Origin: Strigamia acuminata
Lineage: Eukaryota; Arthropoda; Chilopoda; Geophilomorpha; Linotaeniidae
Reading direction: 5' to 3'
NCBI GenBank assembly: GCA_949358305.1
Contig: OX442314.1
Span: 5,955,087-6,019,086, forward strand
DNA length: 64,000 nt
In this document: one piece after another, positions 9,236-19,693 of the stretch
How the letters are laid out: each line of letters opens with the position of its first letter
Numbering within the stretch: position 1 is the stretch's first letter
Made by a program: the position numbers and the translations under genes
The notes under the pieces: generated by a model
Told to the model about the DNA's origin: nothing
Databases searched by the model: none
The model's input: the letters and a program-made list of their open reading frames with translations, nothing else

Positions 9236-12200
9236 GTGGCTAATGCTACGTCGGAATCTTTGTTTATGGATGTAGACACAACTTGTCTTGAAGTAGCCAC
9301 TAGTCATAGTGGCGGAGTAGAGGAAAATCTGCAAGAAATGACAGAACAATTAAAAAATCTGACATTGTTTCCACACAAGTGCTACACGAAGAAATTCTGT
9401 AGACTCCGCCGACTCAACAGAGTCATAGGTGGTAATAATTTGCACAATATTACTTTGGGTAATAATAAAGATGATCCTCGAATGAAGATCACAATTGGTG
9501 GGCTCACCTACAACGCGCTCATGGATACAGGAGCATCTCAATGTTACATTGGGGAACAACTCTTGTCTGAAACTCAGGCTTTGCCAGAATTTTTGCAAGA
9601 AGCCCCTAGAAATATGTTGGTTAACGCTGTAGGCGTAGCACACAAGCCTGTCGGACAAATAACTTTGTGCGTGCAATGGGCTGATGAATTTACACCAATG
9701 AATTTCATCGTTTTAGCAAAACGAGTTTGTGGCTTGATACTTGGTCACAATTTCATGCGCAGACAGAAAATTAGTCCGCATCCACATTTACAAGAGTTCT
9801 CTTGTGCAGATAAACCTAATTGGTCCGCCCCTTATGAGTCGGAAGAAGCCAATTTGGCCCTCGCCCCGTTAAATCGAATTACTTTCGATTATTTAGGACT
9901 GTCGTCCATTCTCAACTCAATTGAGTTAACAGACACTCCTGTGTTGACTTGGGATGAAAAATTAGTTGAGGAGAGCGACTGCACTCCGGAGCAAAGATTA
10001 GCACTTCGCGAAGTGGTTAAATCGATACCGAATGTATTTCGTGATCAAGTTGGGTGCACTAACGTGACCCAGCATCGTATTAAGTTCAAAGAAGGGCATT
10101 CATTGCCCAAAATGCAGTATAGAATGTATAACCCGGCCAAGAGAGCCATTATGACCAAACTAGCTGCAGAATTGGAACAGGATGGACTCATTGAAAAGGC
10201 CAAGGGGCCCTTCATAAGTCATCCCGTCATTGTTGCGAAGCCTGACGGCTCGTATAGGATGTGCATTGACTACCGGTGGCTAAATGCCATCACCGAAGTC
10301 GAAGTAATACAAATGCCAAGTATTGACCTTTTATTGCATAATACTGGTCCTGCTAGGTATTTTACGTCAATTGACCTTGTCAAAGGTTACTACCAAGTCG
10401 AGATGTGTAAAGAAGATCGACCAAAGACGGCATTTTACACGCCAAATGGTCCATATCAGTTTGTGCGAATGCCGTTTGGCCTTTGCAATGCGCCTTGTAC
10501 TTTCCAGCGTCTGATGGAAGGCATTTTAGGCTCAGCTTTGCAAGACTACGCGTTAGTTTATTTGGATGACGTAATTGTGTATTCAGATAATTGGGATGAT
10601 CATCTCAAACACGTTCGAGATGTTCTAGAAAGGCTTAACCAAGCCAACATGACAATAAATAAAGCGAAATCTCGTTTTGGGCGTACAGAATTAAAATTCT
10701 TGGGCCACTGGATTAAACCCGAAGGTCTCTTCGGTGATCCCGATAAAATATCGGCGATTATGAAATTTCCCACCCCCACGTGTGCTAAAGACATTCAGCG
10801 CTTTCACGGCATGACTAACTTCTTCAGGAAGTTTGTTCCAAATCACGGAACTATTGCCGCACCATACACACGTATGATGAATGAGAAAACTCCATTTGAA
10901 TGGGGAGATGAGCAGACAGAAGCTTTTAATAAAATTAAAGAGCTACTTTGTGGTGACAATTGTCTACACAAACCAGATATGACTTTACCATTTGTTGTCA
11001 TGACTGACGCTTCACATGAAGGCTTAGGAGCTGTCCTTTGCCAAGACGTCGATATATTCGATGAAAAGAAGCAGAAAAACATTTCTGTACCCAAACCTGT
11101 AGCTTATGCAAGCAGAGTTTTACGTGGAGCGGAGAAGCGTTATACAACGCCGGAACTCGAATGTCTCGCAGTTGTGTGGGCTATTGATCGATTTAAACCA
11201 TATCTCGAATATGGTACATTCACTTTAGAGTCAGATGCAGAAGCACTGAAATGGTTGATGCGAACGCCTGAACCATCTGGGAAATTTGGCCGATGGGCCT
11301 TAAGAATCCAATGTGGAAATTTTAAAATTGTTTTTCGAAAAGGTGCTGCTAACCAAGTTGCAGATGCACTTTCTAGAGCCCCACTAACAGAGGAAGACAT
11401 TCCTCTTCGAGATCATGTGGAACCTGTCGAAATTAAACAATACTGGCCTGAGTGGGACGGAAATCCTTCTGTTTCATTAAATCGTGCCCCAGAAAAACGA
11501 GAATATTTGGCTAGTGTGCGTTCCTATTTTTCTGAAAATTCTAAAGAATGTTCTGAAGAAAAGGAGGGGGAGGAAGTACAAGAAACCTTGTACAGTGCGT
11601 TGACTGAAGTACTTAAAGAAGTCCCTCCTACAAGGAGAGAAATAATAAATGCTCAATTACTAGATAATGAATGCAAACGCATTCGAGAATATTTATTGAA
11701 TAACAAGGTTGTTGGGATACCACAATCTGAAATAAAAGAATGGAAAAACAAAGTCAAAAATTATTGTTTAGACAAAAAAGAAGTTGATGGTGATCAAATG
11801 ATCATCTATTTTAACCCTTCATTCGAAGAGGAATTAAACGATTCGGGAAATGGCTTTAAAGCCGTTGTACCCAGTGCACTTGTAAAGCGAGTACTCTTCG
11901 CTTGTCATGGCCACCCCCTAAGCGGTCACGCTGGGATGAGTAAGACGCTTGAGAAAACGCGTTTAATATATTTCTGGCCTGGTATGAGTAGAAGTGTCAG
12001 GAACTACGTCAAAAGCTGCACGCACTGTGCTCAGTACAAGCCTATTCAACAGAAAAGGCACGCAGCTCCTTACACGCCACACAACATGACCAATCCTTGG
12101 GAATGTATTAATATGGACTTGATGGGCCCAAAACCCGCGGGAAGGTCCCAAAACCAGTATATTTTTGTCATTATTGACAATTGTACCAAGTTCGTTGAAA

Positions 12201-13396
12201 TTAAGGCTTTGACAAAAGCCACGAGCGCTAACTGCGTTCAAGAATTAAGATCTGTTACAAACAGATGGGGACACCCCAAAAAGATTGTGAGCGATAACGG
12301 AAAACAATTTGTTTCCGATATTTACAATGAGTATTGCGAAATGTACAACATTCGCCCGTCTCATACGAGCACGTATCATGCTCAGGCGAACCCGACAGAG
12401 CGAGCCAATAGAGATATAAAGACGATGCTGGCCCTGTACACAGATGTGCACACGCAATGGCCGCGTTATTTAGACGAATTTGCATTCGCAATGCGAAATA
12501 ATGTTTCGGCAGCAACGGGCTCAAGCCCGATGTTACTGAACACCGGACGAATCGTAACATTACCTTTCGACCCAAGGATTATTAAACATGCCAATCCATT
12601 TGACAAAGAAAATCCAGAAAAATATGTCAGAGTATTATTAGATATATTACGCAGATCGCATCAAGAGATGCATCGCAGAATTCAATTGAATTTTGAACGA
12701 CATAGAAAAATACACGAACAAAAGTTCGTAATTACGGAGTTCGAAGTTGGAGATTTAGTTTGGAAACAAACTCACATTCTCTCGTGCGCAGATAAAAATA
12801 TCTCCGCTGGATTTGCCGAGAAGAGAGATGGTCCGTGGGAAATTACTAAAGTACTTCCTGGCGGAGCGTATAAATTACGCAAATTAGCTGATGGTTCAAT
12901 TGAAAAATCAGTGAATATTAAAGCGTTGTACCCCTATACTCCGTCGTACCCGATTGAGACTTGGAAAGTAGGACAAAAGTCCGCCTCCTACTCGCCTCAA
13001 GAAAATCCTAAATGGATGGACGAAAGTAATCAACTTCCGGATGCTGAAGAAATGGAATTAATTCCTGAAACTTCTTCAGAAATTCCAATGGAATTATCCG
13101 ACTCAACTTCGGTGCAAATTGACAAATCTGCGCCCATTAAGTCTAAACATAGACATAGACAACGATTAACTGCTATGGAAAGGAAAGCGGCGTTAAAAAG
13201 AGGCGAAGTTCCAAAGAAACCGCCTCGAAAACCCCGCAAACCCCAACCGATAGTTCCACGAACTAGCACTCGTCCACGACGAGAACGAAAACCAAATCCT
13301 AAATATGCAGATGAAAATTTCGTGCGAAACATCACTGTAGTATTTAAAAAACCATACCAACAACGAGGAAAAGCCTCAAAGTTCTGTTGGAATTGA
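9236..13396 (+). CDS. pol: E1 Pol polyprotein: protease, RT, RNase H, integrase (1386+ aa)
   Basis: The frame is open from the gag stop, so it is probably expressed as a Gag-Pol fusion; 9236 is only a nominal start. Order seen: retropepsin with DTGA (residues about 97-100); reverse transcriptase with VYLDDVIVYSD (about 441-451); RNase H with TDASHEGLGAV (about 590) and TPELECLAVVWAI; integrase with an HHCC zinc domain (HGHPLSGHAG through CTHCAQYKP, about 890-935) and a catalytic D-D-E (INMDLMGP, VSDNGKQF, PTERANRD); then a GPWEITKVLPGGAY beta-type C-terminal module and a basic Pro/Lys/Arg tail. This order is diagnostic of Ty3/gypsy. No chromodomain was seen. All catalytic residues are present. 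Confidence 0.97.
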   Translation: MANATSESLFMDVDTTCLEVATSHSGGVEENLQEMTEQLKNLTLFPHKCYTKKFCRLRRLNRVIGGNNLHNITLGNNKDDPRMKITIGGLTYNALMDTGASQCYIGEQLLSETQALPEFLQEAPRNMLVNAVGVAHKPVGQITLCVQWADEFTPMNFIVLAKRVCGLILGHNFMRRQKISPHPHLQEFSCADKPNWSAPYESEEANLALAPLNRITFDYLGLSSILNSIELTDTPVLTWDEKLVEESDCTPEQRLALREVVKSIPNVFRDQVGCTNVTQHRIKFKEGHSLPKMQYRMYNPAKRAIMTKLAAELEQDGLIEKAKGPFISHPVIVAKPDGSYRMCIDYRWLNAITEVEVIQMPSIDLLLHNTGPARYFTSIDLVKGYYQVEMCKEDRPKTAFYTPNGPYQFVRMPFGLCNAPCTFQRLMEGILGSALQDYALVYLDDVIVYSDNWDDHLKHVRDVLERLNQANMTINKAKSRFGRTELKFLGHWIKPEGLFGDPDKISAIMKFPTPTCAKDIQRFHGMTNFFRKFVPNHGTIAAPYTRMMNEKTPFEWGDEQTEAFNKIKELLCGDNCLHKPDMTLPFVVMTDASHEGLGAVLCQDVDIFDEKKQKNISVPKPVAYASRVLRGAEKRYTTPELECLAVVWAIDRFKPYLEYGTFTLESDAEALKWLMRTPEPSGKFGRWALRIQCGNFKIVFRKGAANQVADALSRAPLTEEDIPLRDHVEPVEIKQYWPEWDGNPSVSLNRAPEKREYLASVRSYFSENSKECSEEKEGEEVQETLYSALTEVLKEVPPTRREIINAQLLDNECKRIREYLLNNKVVGIPQSEIKEWKNKVKNYCLDKKEVDGDQMIIYFNPSFEEELNDSGNGFKAVVPSALVKRVLFACHGHPLSGHAGMSKTLEKTRLIYFWPGMSRSVRNYVKSCTHCAQYKPIQQKRHAAPYTPHNMTNPWECINMDLMGPKPAGRSQNQYIFVIIDNCTKFVEIKALTKATSANCVQELRSVTNRWGHPKKIVSDNGKQFVSDIYNEYCEMYNIRPSHTSTYHAQANPTERANRDIKTMLALYTDVHTQWPRYLDEFAFAMRNNVSAATGSSPMLLNTGRIVTLPFDPRIIKHANPFDKENPEKYVRVLLDILRRSHQEMHRRIQLNFERHRKIHEQKFVITEFEVGDLVWKQTHILSCADKNISAGFAEKRDGPWEITKVLPGGAYKLRKLADGSIEKSVNIKALYPYTPSYPIETWKVGQKSASYSPQENPKWMDESNQLPDAEEMELIPETSSEIPMELSDSTSVQIDKSAPIKSKHRHRQRLTAMERKAALKRGEVPKKPPRKPRKPQPIVPRTSTRPRRERKPNPKYADENFVRNITVVFKKPYQQRGKASKFCWN

Positions 13397-14446
13397 TAAG
13401 TTTTATTCAAAACTTGAAGACTGTAATTATTTACATGTCAGACAGGTGTAGTGATTTATAATCTCAACACCGGGGGACAAGATATTACGATATTTATCGA
13501 AATTTGTATTAAAATATGAATTTGTTGCGATAAGTCAAAATATTCGATAGAATATTTTATTATGTGGTCAGATTTATATGTATTTTAATTAAAATACAGA
13601 GAATTACTTTGAAAAGTGATAATCTCGCGTAATTACGAAGGTACGAGACTTACGAGGTGTGATTAAACCTCGAACCCGACAATTAATAGGGAATAAAATT
13701 CCCAGGGTTCATTGCACACAAACACTTCGTAAAAAACACGGATACTAGTGACTTCGTCCCTTCGACCCGTCTTCATTTTTCGACTCGAGATTTCCACGCT
13801 AATTCAATTAGCGACTTCAGCAAGGAAAACAAGCTTCAACAGTAAGTAGTTTTCAAATATATTCTTTGACCAAAGAATTGAAAAAATTGTTTGCAACAAT
13901 TGAAAATATCGGCGTCCCGATAAAAGTTAAAAAATTCACGTGTATTATAAGCGTGAATCGGCATTAAATCACTCTGGAAGTTTAGCTATTCAGTCGAATA
14001 GTTGGGTTAAATTTAATAATTATTTATTAAGTTTAAGTACGTGGGCACTAATTATTTAAATCAAGTCGCGGTCGAGGCTTGCATAAATTATTTAGCGGTG
14101 AATTTTCGATTTGAGATATTCATTAGACTAAGTGTTAATTAATTAATACGAAAAGTTATCTTTGATACTCGGAAGTTGGATTAAATAGTTTAAAGAAACT
14201 AAGGGGATTTTTCTTTTGAAAATTCAACAAGTTGCGATTTTCGATGAAAAATCGCTGTCAGGCGAGTCCATTCTCGTGTCATAAACACAAGGGGAATGTG
14301 ACTCATTAGTGTCACGTGTTAGGGGTTATAAATAACTCGAGCTGTGTATTTTTCGTTGCGAACAATACGTTTTAATTCTTTGGACTCAAGGAATGATTAT
14401 TTAGAGTGGAATTATTTTTAATAAAATAATTTATTTGCGTCTGCAG
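13397..14446 (+). other. E1 spacer between pol and ORF3
   Basis: A noncoding AT-rich kilobase. It includes CACCGGGGGAC (13469-13479), almost identical to the terminal polypurine tract CACCGGGGGATG, which could act as a second plus-strand primer. It ends in a splice-acceptor-like TTTGCGTCTGCAG right before the ORF3 ATG. Confidence 0.5.
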
Positions 14447-15967
14447 ATGGGAGGTGGTAAACACCGCTCAAAACGGAGTCATCGACGACACCGTCATGAA
14501 AGCTCGTCCAGCTCGTCCACCTCGTCTAGTGACGAGCAACGCCGTTCAGCGGAACGTGCTTACATGAGGGCCCAACCGATACCGACGGCGCCCGCCTCGA
14601 TGTACGCCCTGACGCCGCTGCAACTCGCGACGCTAAATTGGCTCAGTGTCCATCCAGACGGATTTCCGCTCGATTTGAATGCGATGATGCAGGCCCCGTC
14701 CACTTCTGCTCAGCCAACCGTTTATGAGTCGGCGCAAATGGCCCCGTTGGCCCAGGTGGCGTATCCGCCCGCGAACGTTATCAACGTCCCGTTGGCCCCG
14801 CATTCGCCAGAATTTCGGCCGCCAACTGCAAGCGTGGCGCCCACCGTCGCCAACACGTCGAATGCGACTGCACCGACTGTGACGGGACAATCAGTGTCGG
14901 TTACGCATCTTCCTGCTGGTGCTGAGTCTTCTGCATCAGAATATGGATGGAACGAGCCGCCACCGGGCGCTCTGCGTTATTCGGAGCCTGTTTCTCGCAA
15001 CCGCGAGTACAGAGCGGCCAATAAAGCGAAAAAGAAGGATGAGAAGGCCCGCCTGCGCAAGGAGCAGTGCGAACGAGACATGGCAGCCGGAATACCTCAC
15101 GATAACATCGTGACGGACCAAGCCACGGAGACGATATGCCCATTTTGCGTCGGCTGTGGGTGGTGCTGCGGTGCATCCGCAGGTTCTTCGCTTATGCGTT
15201 GTCCAAACTGCCGTGGAAGGAAAACGCGCCCGCGTTCGGAGCCGTGGCGCAAGGAGGTTCAGCCCCACGTGGTGAAAGGCATTAAGCCTAACGAGAAGCG
15301 ATGTTGGGCTCACTGCCCCAAGTGCCGATTGTTTTTGAACAGCCGTGGCGAAGCGGTTTACATCGACCCGCGCTTCCTCACCTGGGCCCGCGCTGAAGCC
15401 AACGCCGGCGTAAGAGTCGAACTCCTTCGACAATCACCGCCGCCGTCCGAGGACTCCGAAGTTTCGACTGAAACTGTCCAAGCCGTCGAGAGCGCCGGAA
15501 GCGAGGTCATGGAAGAATTCGTTCGACCCAGAACGATGTCGCGTGGACGAGGCTGTCTGACGCTCGACCGAGCAAGAGAAATCGCCAAGGTTCAACGAAC
15601 CAATATCTTGGCACGAGGGCGAGCTCGTAAGCTTCAACAGGCCGTAGAAGCACCGTCTAAACCCGTGGAGGATCCTCCAGCGGTCATAACTGACGTGTCG
15701 AGCGCTCCTATCGCGTCTAAGTCCGAGACTTCGGACGACGCTCAGTTTGAAGACGCCGAAGAGCTGCTTTCCGTCGTCGATTTCGTGGCAGAGTTGCTCG
15801 AGGATCTGCCGTTCCCACCTCCGAGCCCAGAGGAGATTGAAGCGCCGGAGGAAGCCGTGTTTTCCGCCGTCTCGACAGAGGCGACTGAAGAGTCGGATTT
15901 CCTGACTTCTGCCGAAGTCGAGAAACCAGAAGTGAAGGAACCGACTGAAGTCGAAAAGAAGGATTAA
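14447..15967 (+). CDS. E1 ORF3: GC-rich cysteine-cluster accessory protein of unknown function (506 aa)
   Basis: I do not recognise a family. The N-terminus is basic and Ser-rich (KHRSKRSHRRHRH, then a Ser run). The middle has Ala/Pro-rich sequence and a K/R/E-rich helix near residues 185-205. Two cysteine clusters follow: CPFCVGCGWCC with CPNCRGR (residues about 231-255, loosely like a DnaJ-type zinc finger) and CWAHCPKC (about 286-293). An acidic Glu-rich tail follows. There is no signal peptide or membrane helix, so this is not an env although it occupies the env position. Base composition is strikingly GC-rich compared with gag and pol, which suggests capture from elsewhere. CTGCAG just before the ATG at 14447 resembles a splice acceptor, so a spliced subgenomic RNA is likely. 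It is conserved in E2. Confidence 0.85.
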   Translation: MGGGKHRSKRSHRRHRHESSSSSSTSSSDEQRRSAERAYMRAQPIPTAPASMYALTPLQLATLNWLSVHPDGFPLDLNAMMQAPSTSAQPTVYESAQMAPLAQVAYPPANVINVPLAPHSPEFRPPTASVAPTVANTSNATAPTVTGQSVSVTHLPAGAESSASEYGWNEPPPGALRYSEPVSRNREYRAANKAKKKDEKARLRKEQCERDMAAGIPHDNIVTDQATETICPFCVGCGWCCGASAGSSLMRCPNCRGRKTRPRSEPWRKEVQPHVVKGIKPNEKRCWAHCPKCRLFLNSRGEAVYIDPRFLTWARAEANAGVRVELLRQSPPPSEDSEVSTETVQAVESAGSEVMEEFVRPRTMSRGRGCLTLDRAREIAKVQRTNILARGRARKLQQAVEAPSKPVEDPPAVITDVSSAPIASKSETSDDAQFEDAEELLSVVDFVAELLEDLPFPPPSPEEIEAPEEAVFSAVSTEATEESDFLTSAEVEKPEVKEPTEVEKKD

Positions 15968-16700
15968 AAGGGACAAATTAACATTCGTTATTTTTCCGAG
16001 TGGATATTTTTGACTAAAATAATCCAAGTGTTTTGTTGTGTTTTTTGCAATTACGAAATATTCTCATGAGTGTTGTGTTTGTTTGGTTTCAAGATTTTGA
16101 ACTAATCATTAAATACTCGAACGAGTATAGTTTAATTTTAAAATTGGATTCAATTTAATTTGTTTTGTTTTTCGAATTCAATTTGGATGTTTATTTGAAT
16201 TAATCATATTAATATCTGTGTGATTGTTTAGTTTATTTTTCATAATTATTTGTGAAAATTGTGTTTGTTTTTGCTTTGATCAAAGCGTTGAAAAATTTCA
16301 AGTTGAAATTCGTTAATTTTTTATGACAATCGTAATAAAAAATTAGTAGTTTAGATTTTCAATAAATAAAGTTTGCATAAATTTATTTTTATTGATTATC
16401 TTGTTGATTAATAAGCTATGAATAAGTTTATTTGACGAAGAAATAAAATTTCTATCGAAATTTGTATTTTCTCGAACATGTATCCATGTTCGGACGAGTC
16501 CATTTCCGTCGCTTAGCAACCGGGAGTTGCGCCGTGCAGAGAAGCCGATTAGTCTAATCGGGTGACGAAGTTTCTGAAAGAAATAACATGATTAAGTTAA
16601 TAAAAAATACTTACCAAGTGGATTAATTCGATAGAATTAGGTGAACATTCTTATCCATTAAGAATGACAATCGAGAGTTAGTAAACTCTATGTTTGTCAC
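15968..16700 (+). other. E1 3' noncoding region
   Basis: AT-rich, no supported ORF; a counterpart lies in E2 at 22471-23196. It leads to the polypurine tract. Confidence 0.5.
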
Positions 16701-16709
16701 CGGGGGATG
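16701..16709 (+). other. E1 polypurine tract
   Basis: CGGGGGATG abuts the 3' LTR and would prime plus-strand synthesis. It matches the E2 counterpart. Confidence 0.7.
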
Positions 16710-18291
16710 TGTGATGATTACAAATCAATAGTTGTCAATGTTCACCATAGATAGCGCTGTTTAACCAACGCGCGTATTTCAAACTCGGTTAAAAACTAAA
16801 AAGTGTGATAAATAATTATTTAGACACGGTGAATAAAATATAACTATTTTATTCGATATAAATTAAGTATTAATTACTTGATGATGTTGATTCTATCGAA
16901 TCAATGTCCACTTTACTTACCTGTCGAAGGGAACCAATCGGACCCTTCCGGACCCCAACTGGGCCCATCTGGACATAGTCACATATTAGGTCCGGACTAG
17001 TGACCCACGAATCCGCCGATTCGTACGCTGATTGGCTGTCGCCAATCTAGTAGTTCTACAGAACTATATAAGCATCAGTTTTCCACTTCCCCAGGGCTTG
17101 GCTTGATAACTGTAAATGTCTGTAATTGAATTGTTGTTATCGTTTGATTTCACTTTCTTATCGACACATCAGGCCTCCTCAGCTCTCAATGGATATGTAG
17201 ACTTACTATCTCGTTATTGCTTGTTGTAAGGCCCATCTGGGAAGGCTAACCTTGTAGACATGTTAACAACATGAAATGGCCCCGTAGTGTTAGCCAGCTG
17301 TTCTAAGGGACAGTAGGATTTCATACGGTGGCATAGTATAATGCTCATGCACGGGATTGACTAACCCGTTAAATAAATGTCAAACTATATGATCGGTGAT
17401 AGTCGCATCTATCTGAGCGATTCCTCGGACGAGGGTCAGACGCTCTGCCAAGAGCGTGTGTGCGGGAGGTCCCACCCGAGCACGAAACAAACACGGACAA
17501 ATGCTATTCCAGGGCGAATTGCGTATCATAGGTCCTTCCGTACTTTAGTGGTCGGTGAATGGCATATTTAAAGGCACACTACGCCGGGTTGGTAGCCCGT
17601 GAGAATTGTCCGTGAAGACATTTCGTTAAACAATTACTCAGGTATTGGTAATCCTGGAATTGGTAAATCCATAGGAATGTTTACCCGGTGGTTGGTACCA
17701 CCGATAGCGATGTAAAGCGTACAAACAAATACTCGGCGCCTGATCACGAGATCTTGTCGTCGTAAGGCATGCTGGCGGATGGAGCCTCAACAACTCCCGC
17801 GACGGTCCTGTCGACTGTCGTGACTGTCCCCGCCCCATTAATATTTATACAACAATTCATTTGTTGTATTCCACTAATCACTTTGTATTTATTTGACCTG
17901 GAATATTCTACAGAATATTCCTTTCCATACGAAGGACTCTTCGTATTATTAGATATTCGAGCTGCGGACCAAATACGTCTCCGTAGCGATATTTGTGACG
18001 ATGCCGCAAGTCAGCCGTATCCCTCTGGCTTCGCCCGGATCCTCAACCAGTTGATGCCGCCCGTTTACACGCGTCAAGAACCCATTTACTGTTATCATTA
18101 ATATTTAGTAATAAATATGTTAAGTCACACTAAAACTGTAAGTTATTTCTATTCGATCACATATTCATGTTTGTAAAGGCTTCCGTAGCTTATCTCGGTT
18201 AGGTTGTTGCTAAACTTAGCAACGTCTTGTATAAACCGAATTATCTATCTTAAAAGGACTAATAAATTGGCCCAAAAGTAGAATCGTCACA
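16710..18291 (+). repeat. E1 3' LTR (1582 bp)
   Basis: Same length as the 5' LTR. Two differences were noticed by eye: G to A inside the CTCF-like motif (AGATAGCGC at about 16749-16757) and G to A in ACCAAATRCGTC near 17970. Confidence 0.95.
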
Positions 18292-18295
18292 AGTT

Positions 18296-18812
18296 TCCCT
18301 CGGAAAAGTAAAAGATTTTATCCAATCTTCTCTTTTCGGAAATGTTAAACAGTGTTTCAAGTTTCCAACGATATTTGGGTCTCCCAAATTTTGAGAATTT
18401 CTAAATGAAATTTAACTGTTTGAAAAACAACAAATGTTTTAGTTATCTAATCGGATATTTTCCCAAGTGATTTCTTAAACCAGGAATAACAAATTCATTT
18501 GTGGCTACGAACTTTGCCACATGAAATATTTACGGATCGAATATTTCTTGACTGGATTGAAGCTTTAAAAATCAGATAGCTGATTTAAACGAAGAAAATA
18601 AGTTTCAACGTGTTTATTTTCTTTCTGAAAGATCAAATAAACCACCGCTGATGAAAAGTTGCATTTTTCCATTCGAAAAACTAAGAATTACAAGAAAGTT
18701 TATTTTCTATTTGAACATAGATTTTATTCGGAAAAAGGAAAGATTCAAGATGCATTATTTTTCTCTAAAAATTAAGAATGTGGTCAAATTTCCTAAAAAG
18801 CTAGTGGAATGT
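18296..18812 (+). other. E0 leader segment between E1 and the MULE-like element
   Basis: AT-rich E0 sequence with no supported ORF. Short inverted words of the type TTTTCNNNCGAAAA recur, as in the rest of the E0 leader. Confidence 0.45.
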
Positions 18813-18946
18813 GATCATACATATACTTTCAGATCTCGGGATCTCGGGATCTCGGTCTCGGCAATCTCGGGCTTTTTTTTGGGGGAAATCTCGGTCTCGT
18901 TAAACCGAGATTTCGTCCCGAGATACGTACGAGATACGTACAAAAG

Positions 18947-19078
18947 TTCAAAACCAATCAAAACGGTTTTGATTGGTTTTGAACGGGGCAAAACGGTTTT
19001 GATTGGTTTTGAACGAGGCAAAACGGTTTTGATTGGTTTTGAACGGGGCAAAACGGTTTTGATTGGTTTTGAACGGGC
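18947..19078. repeat. 30-bp tandem repeat seeded by a 37-bp palindrome
   Basis: A 37-nt inverted repeat (18947-18983, 18-bp arms around one G) is followed by about four 30-bp units of AAAACGGTTTTGATTGGTTTTGAACGGGGC type. Because 30 is a multiple of 3, a decapeptide repeat ORF appears by chance on both strands; I do not call it a gene. Confidence 0.85.
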
Positions 19079-19109
19079 CAAAACGGCATTGTTACGTTTT
19101 TAGCACTAT

Positions 19110-19306
19110 TTTCGCCCGCATTTGTTCCATCTAATGCGGCAGAAGCTCGGCTGCAGTTGTACGATCAAATGCAGCCGATTTTCGCCCGCATTTGTTCCAT
19201 CTAATGCGGCCGACGCTCGGCTGCAGTTGTACGATCAAATGCAGCCGATTTTCGGCCGCATTTGTTCCGTCTAATGCGGCCGAAGCTCGACTGCAATTGT
19301 ACGATC
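19110..19306. repeat. About 70-bp tandem repeat, nearly three copies
   Basis: Units begin CGCCCGCATTTG (19114, 19184) or CGGCCGCATTTG (19253) and contain a hairpin-capable GCATTTG...AATGCGGC. Related wording occurs in the satellite at 53438-53571. Confidence 0.85.
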
Positions 19307-19693
19307 AAAAAAGATTAAAATCGTAGTAAAAACAATAGAATATAAACAAAACCGTGCTAAAAAACATCAAAAATAATTTAAAACGTCCTAAGAAATGTCG
19401 AAAATTGATTAAAATCGCGTAAAAATGTGTTTTTGATCAATTTTGAACTTTTTGGATAAAATCTCGTTTTTGATCTCGGTCTCGTACGAGATCTCGTCTC
19501 GGGACGAGTACATCTCGTCTCGGAAATACGAGATTTTGAAATGACCGAGAATCTGAAAGTATAGATCATACATTTTGTTCATAATTTACGTGTCAAAGTT
19601 TAAACAAAAAACGATGGCAATATGTTTTATTTGCGATAAGTAAAAGGAAAAGTTCTTTTAAAAAATGGAATTTCAATGCAAATCCAACCTTAA

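Larger units (their letters stand above)
4251..18291 (+). mobile_element. E1: Ty3/gypsy-type retrotransposon with gag, pol and a third ORF (14.0 kb)
   Basis: E1 has two 1582-bp LTRs, a 4-bp target duplication AGTT (4247-4250 and 18292-18295), a tRNA-Gln-like PBS, a 1.1-kb leader, gag, a frameshift signal, pol in the order protease-RT-RNase H-integrase, ORF3, and a polypurine tract at 16701-16709. All three ORFs are intact and I noticed only two differences between the LTRs, so this copy is very young and potentially active. It is inserted in the E0 leader in the same orientation. E2 is a close relative. Confidence 0.95.
18822..19563. mobile_element. Non-autonomous DNA element, MULE-like (9-bp TSD)
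   Basis: Terminal inverted repeats TATACTTTCAGAT and ATCTGAAAGTATA are flanked by the 9-bp direct repeat GATCATACA (18813-18821 and 19564-19572). Subterminal ATCTCGG/CGAGAT words occur in both arms. The body holds two tandem arrays. A 9-bp duplication suggests Mutator-like transposition; no transposase is present. Confidence 0.7.

Noticed and set aside
13030-13410. 126-codon minus-strand frame opposite the end of E1 pol (and 137-codon counterpart at 25755-26168)
   Set aside because: It is antisense to conserved pol coding sequence, has no ATG context or domain, and is present in both copies only because pol is conserved.
14435-15967. E1 ORF3 as a retroviral-type envelope
   Set aside because: No signal peptide, no transmembrane helix and no furin-like site; composition is that of a cytoplasmic or nuclear zinc-cluster protein.
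15434-16027. 197-codon minus-strand frame opposite E1 ORF3
   Set aside because: GC-rich coding DNA produces long antisense frames by chance; it is not kept at the same length in E2.
18651-19103. 150-codon ORF with repeated KTVLIGFERG decapeptide
   Set aside because: The repeat is a DNA-level 30-bp array inside a MULE-like element and is open on both strands; no sign of a gene.
18947-19310. CRISPR-like array
   Set aside because: Repeats are contiguous tandem units without unique spacers, in eukaryotic transposon DNA.
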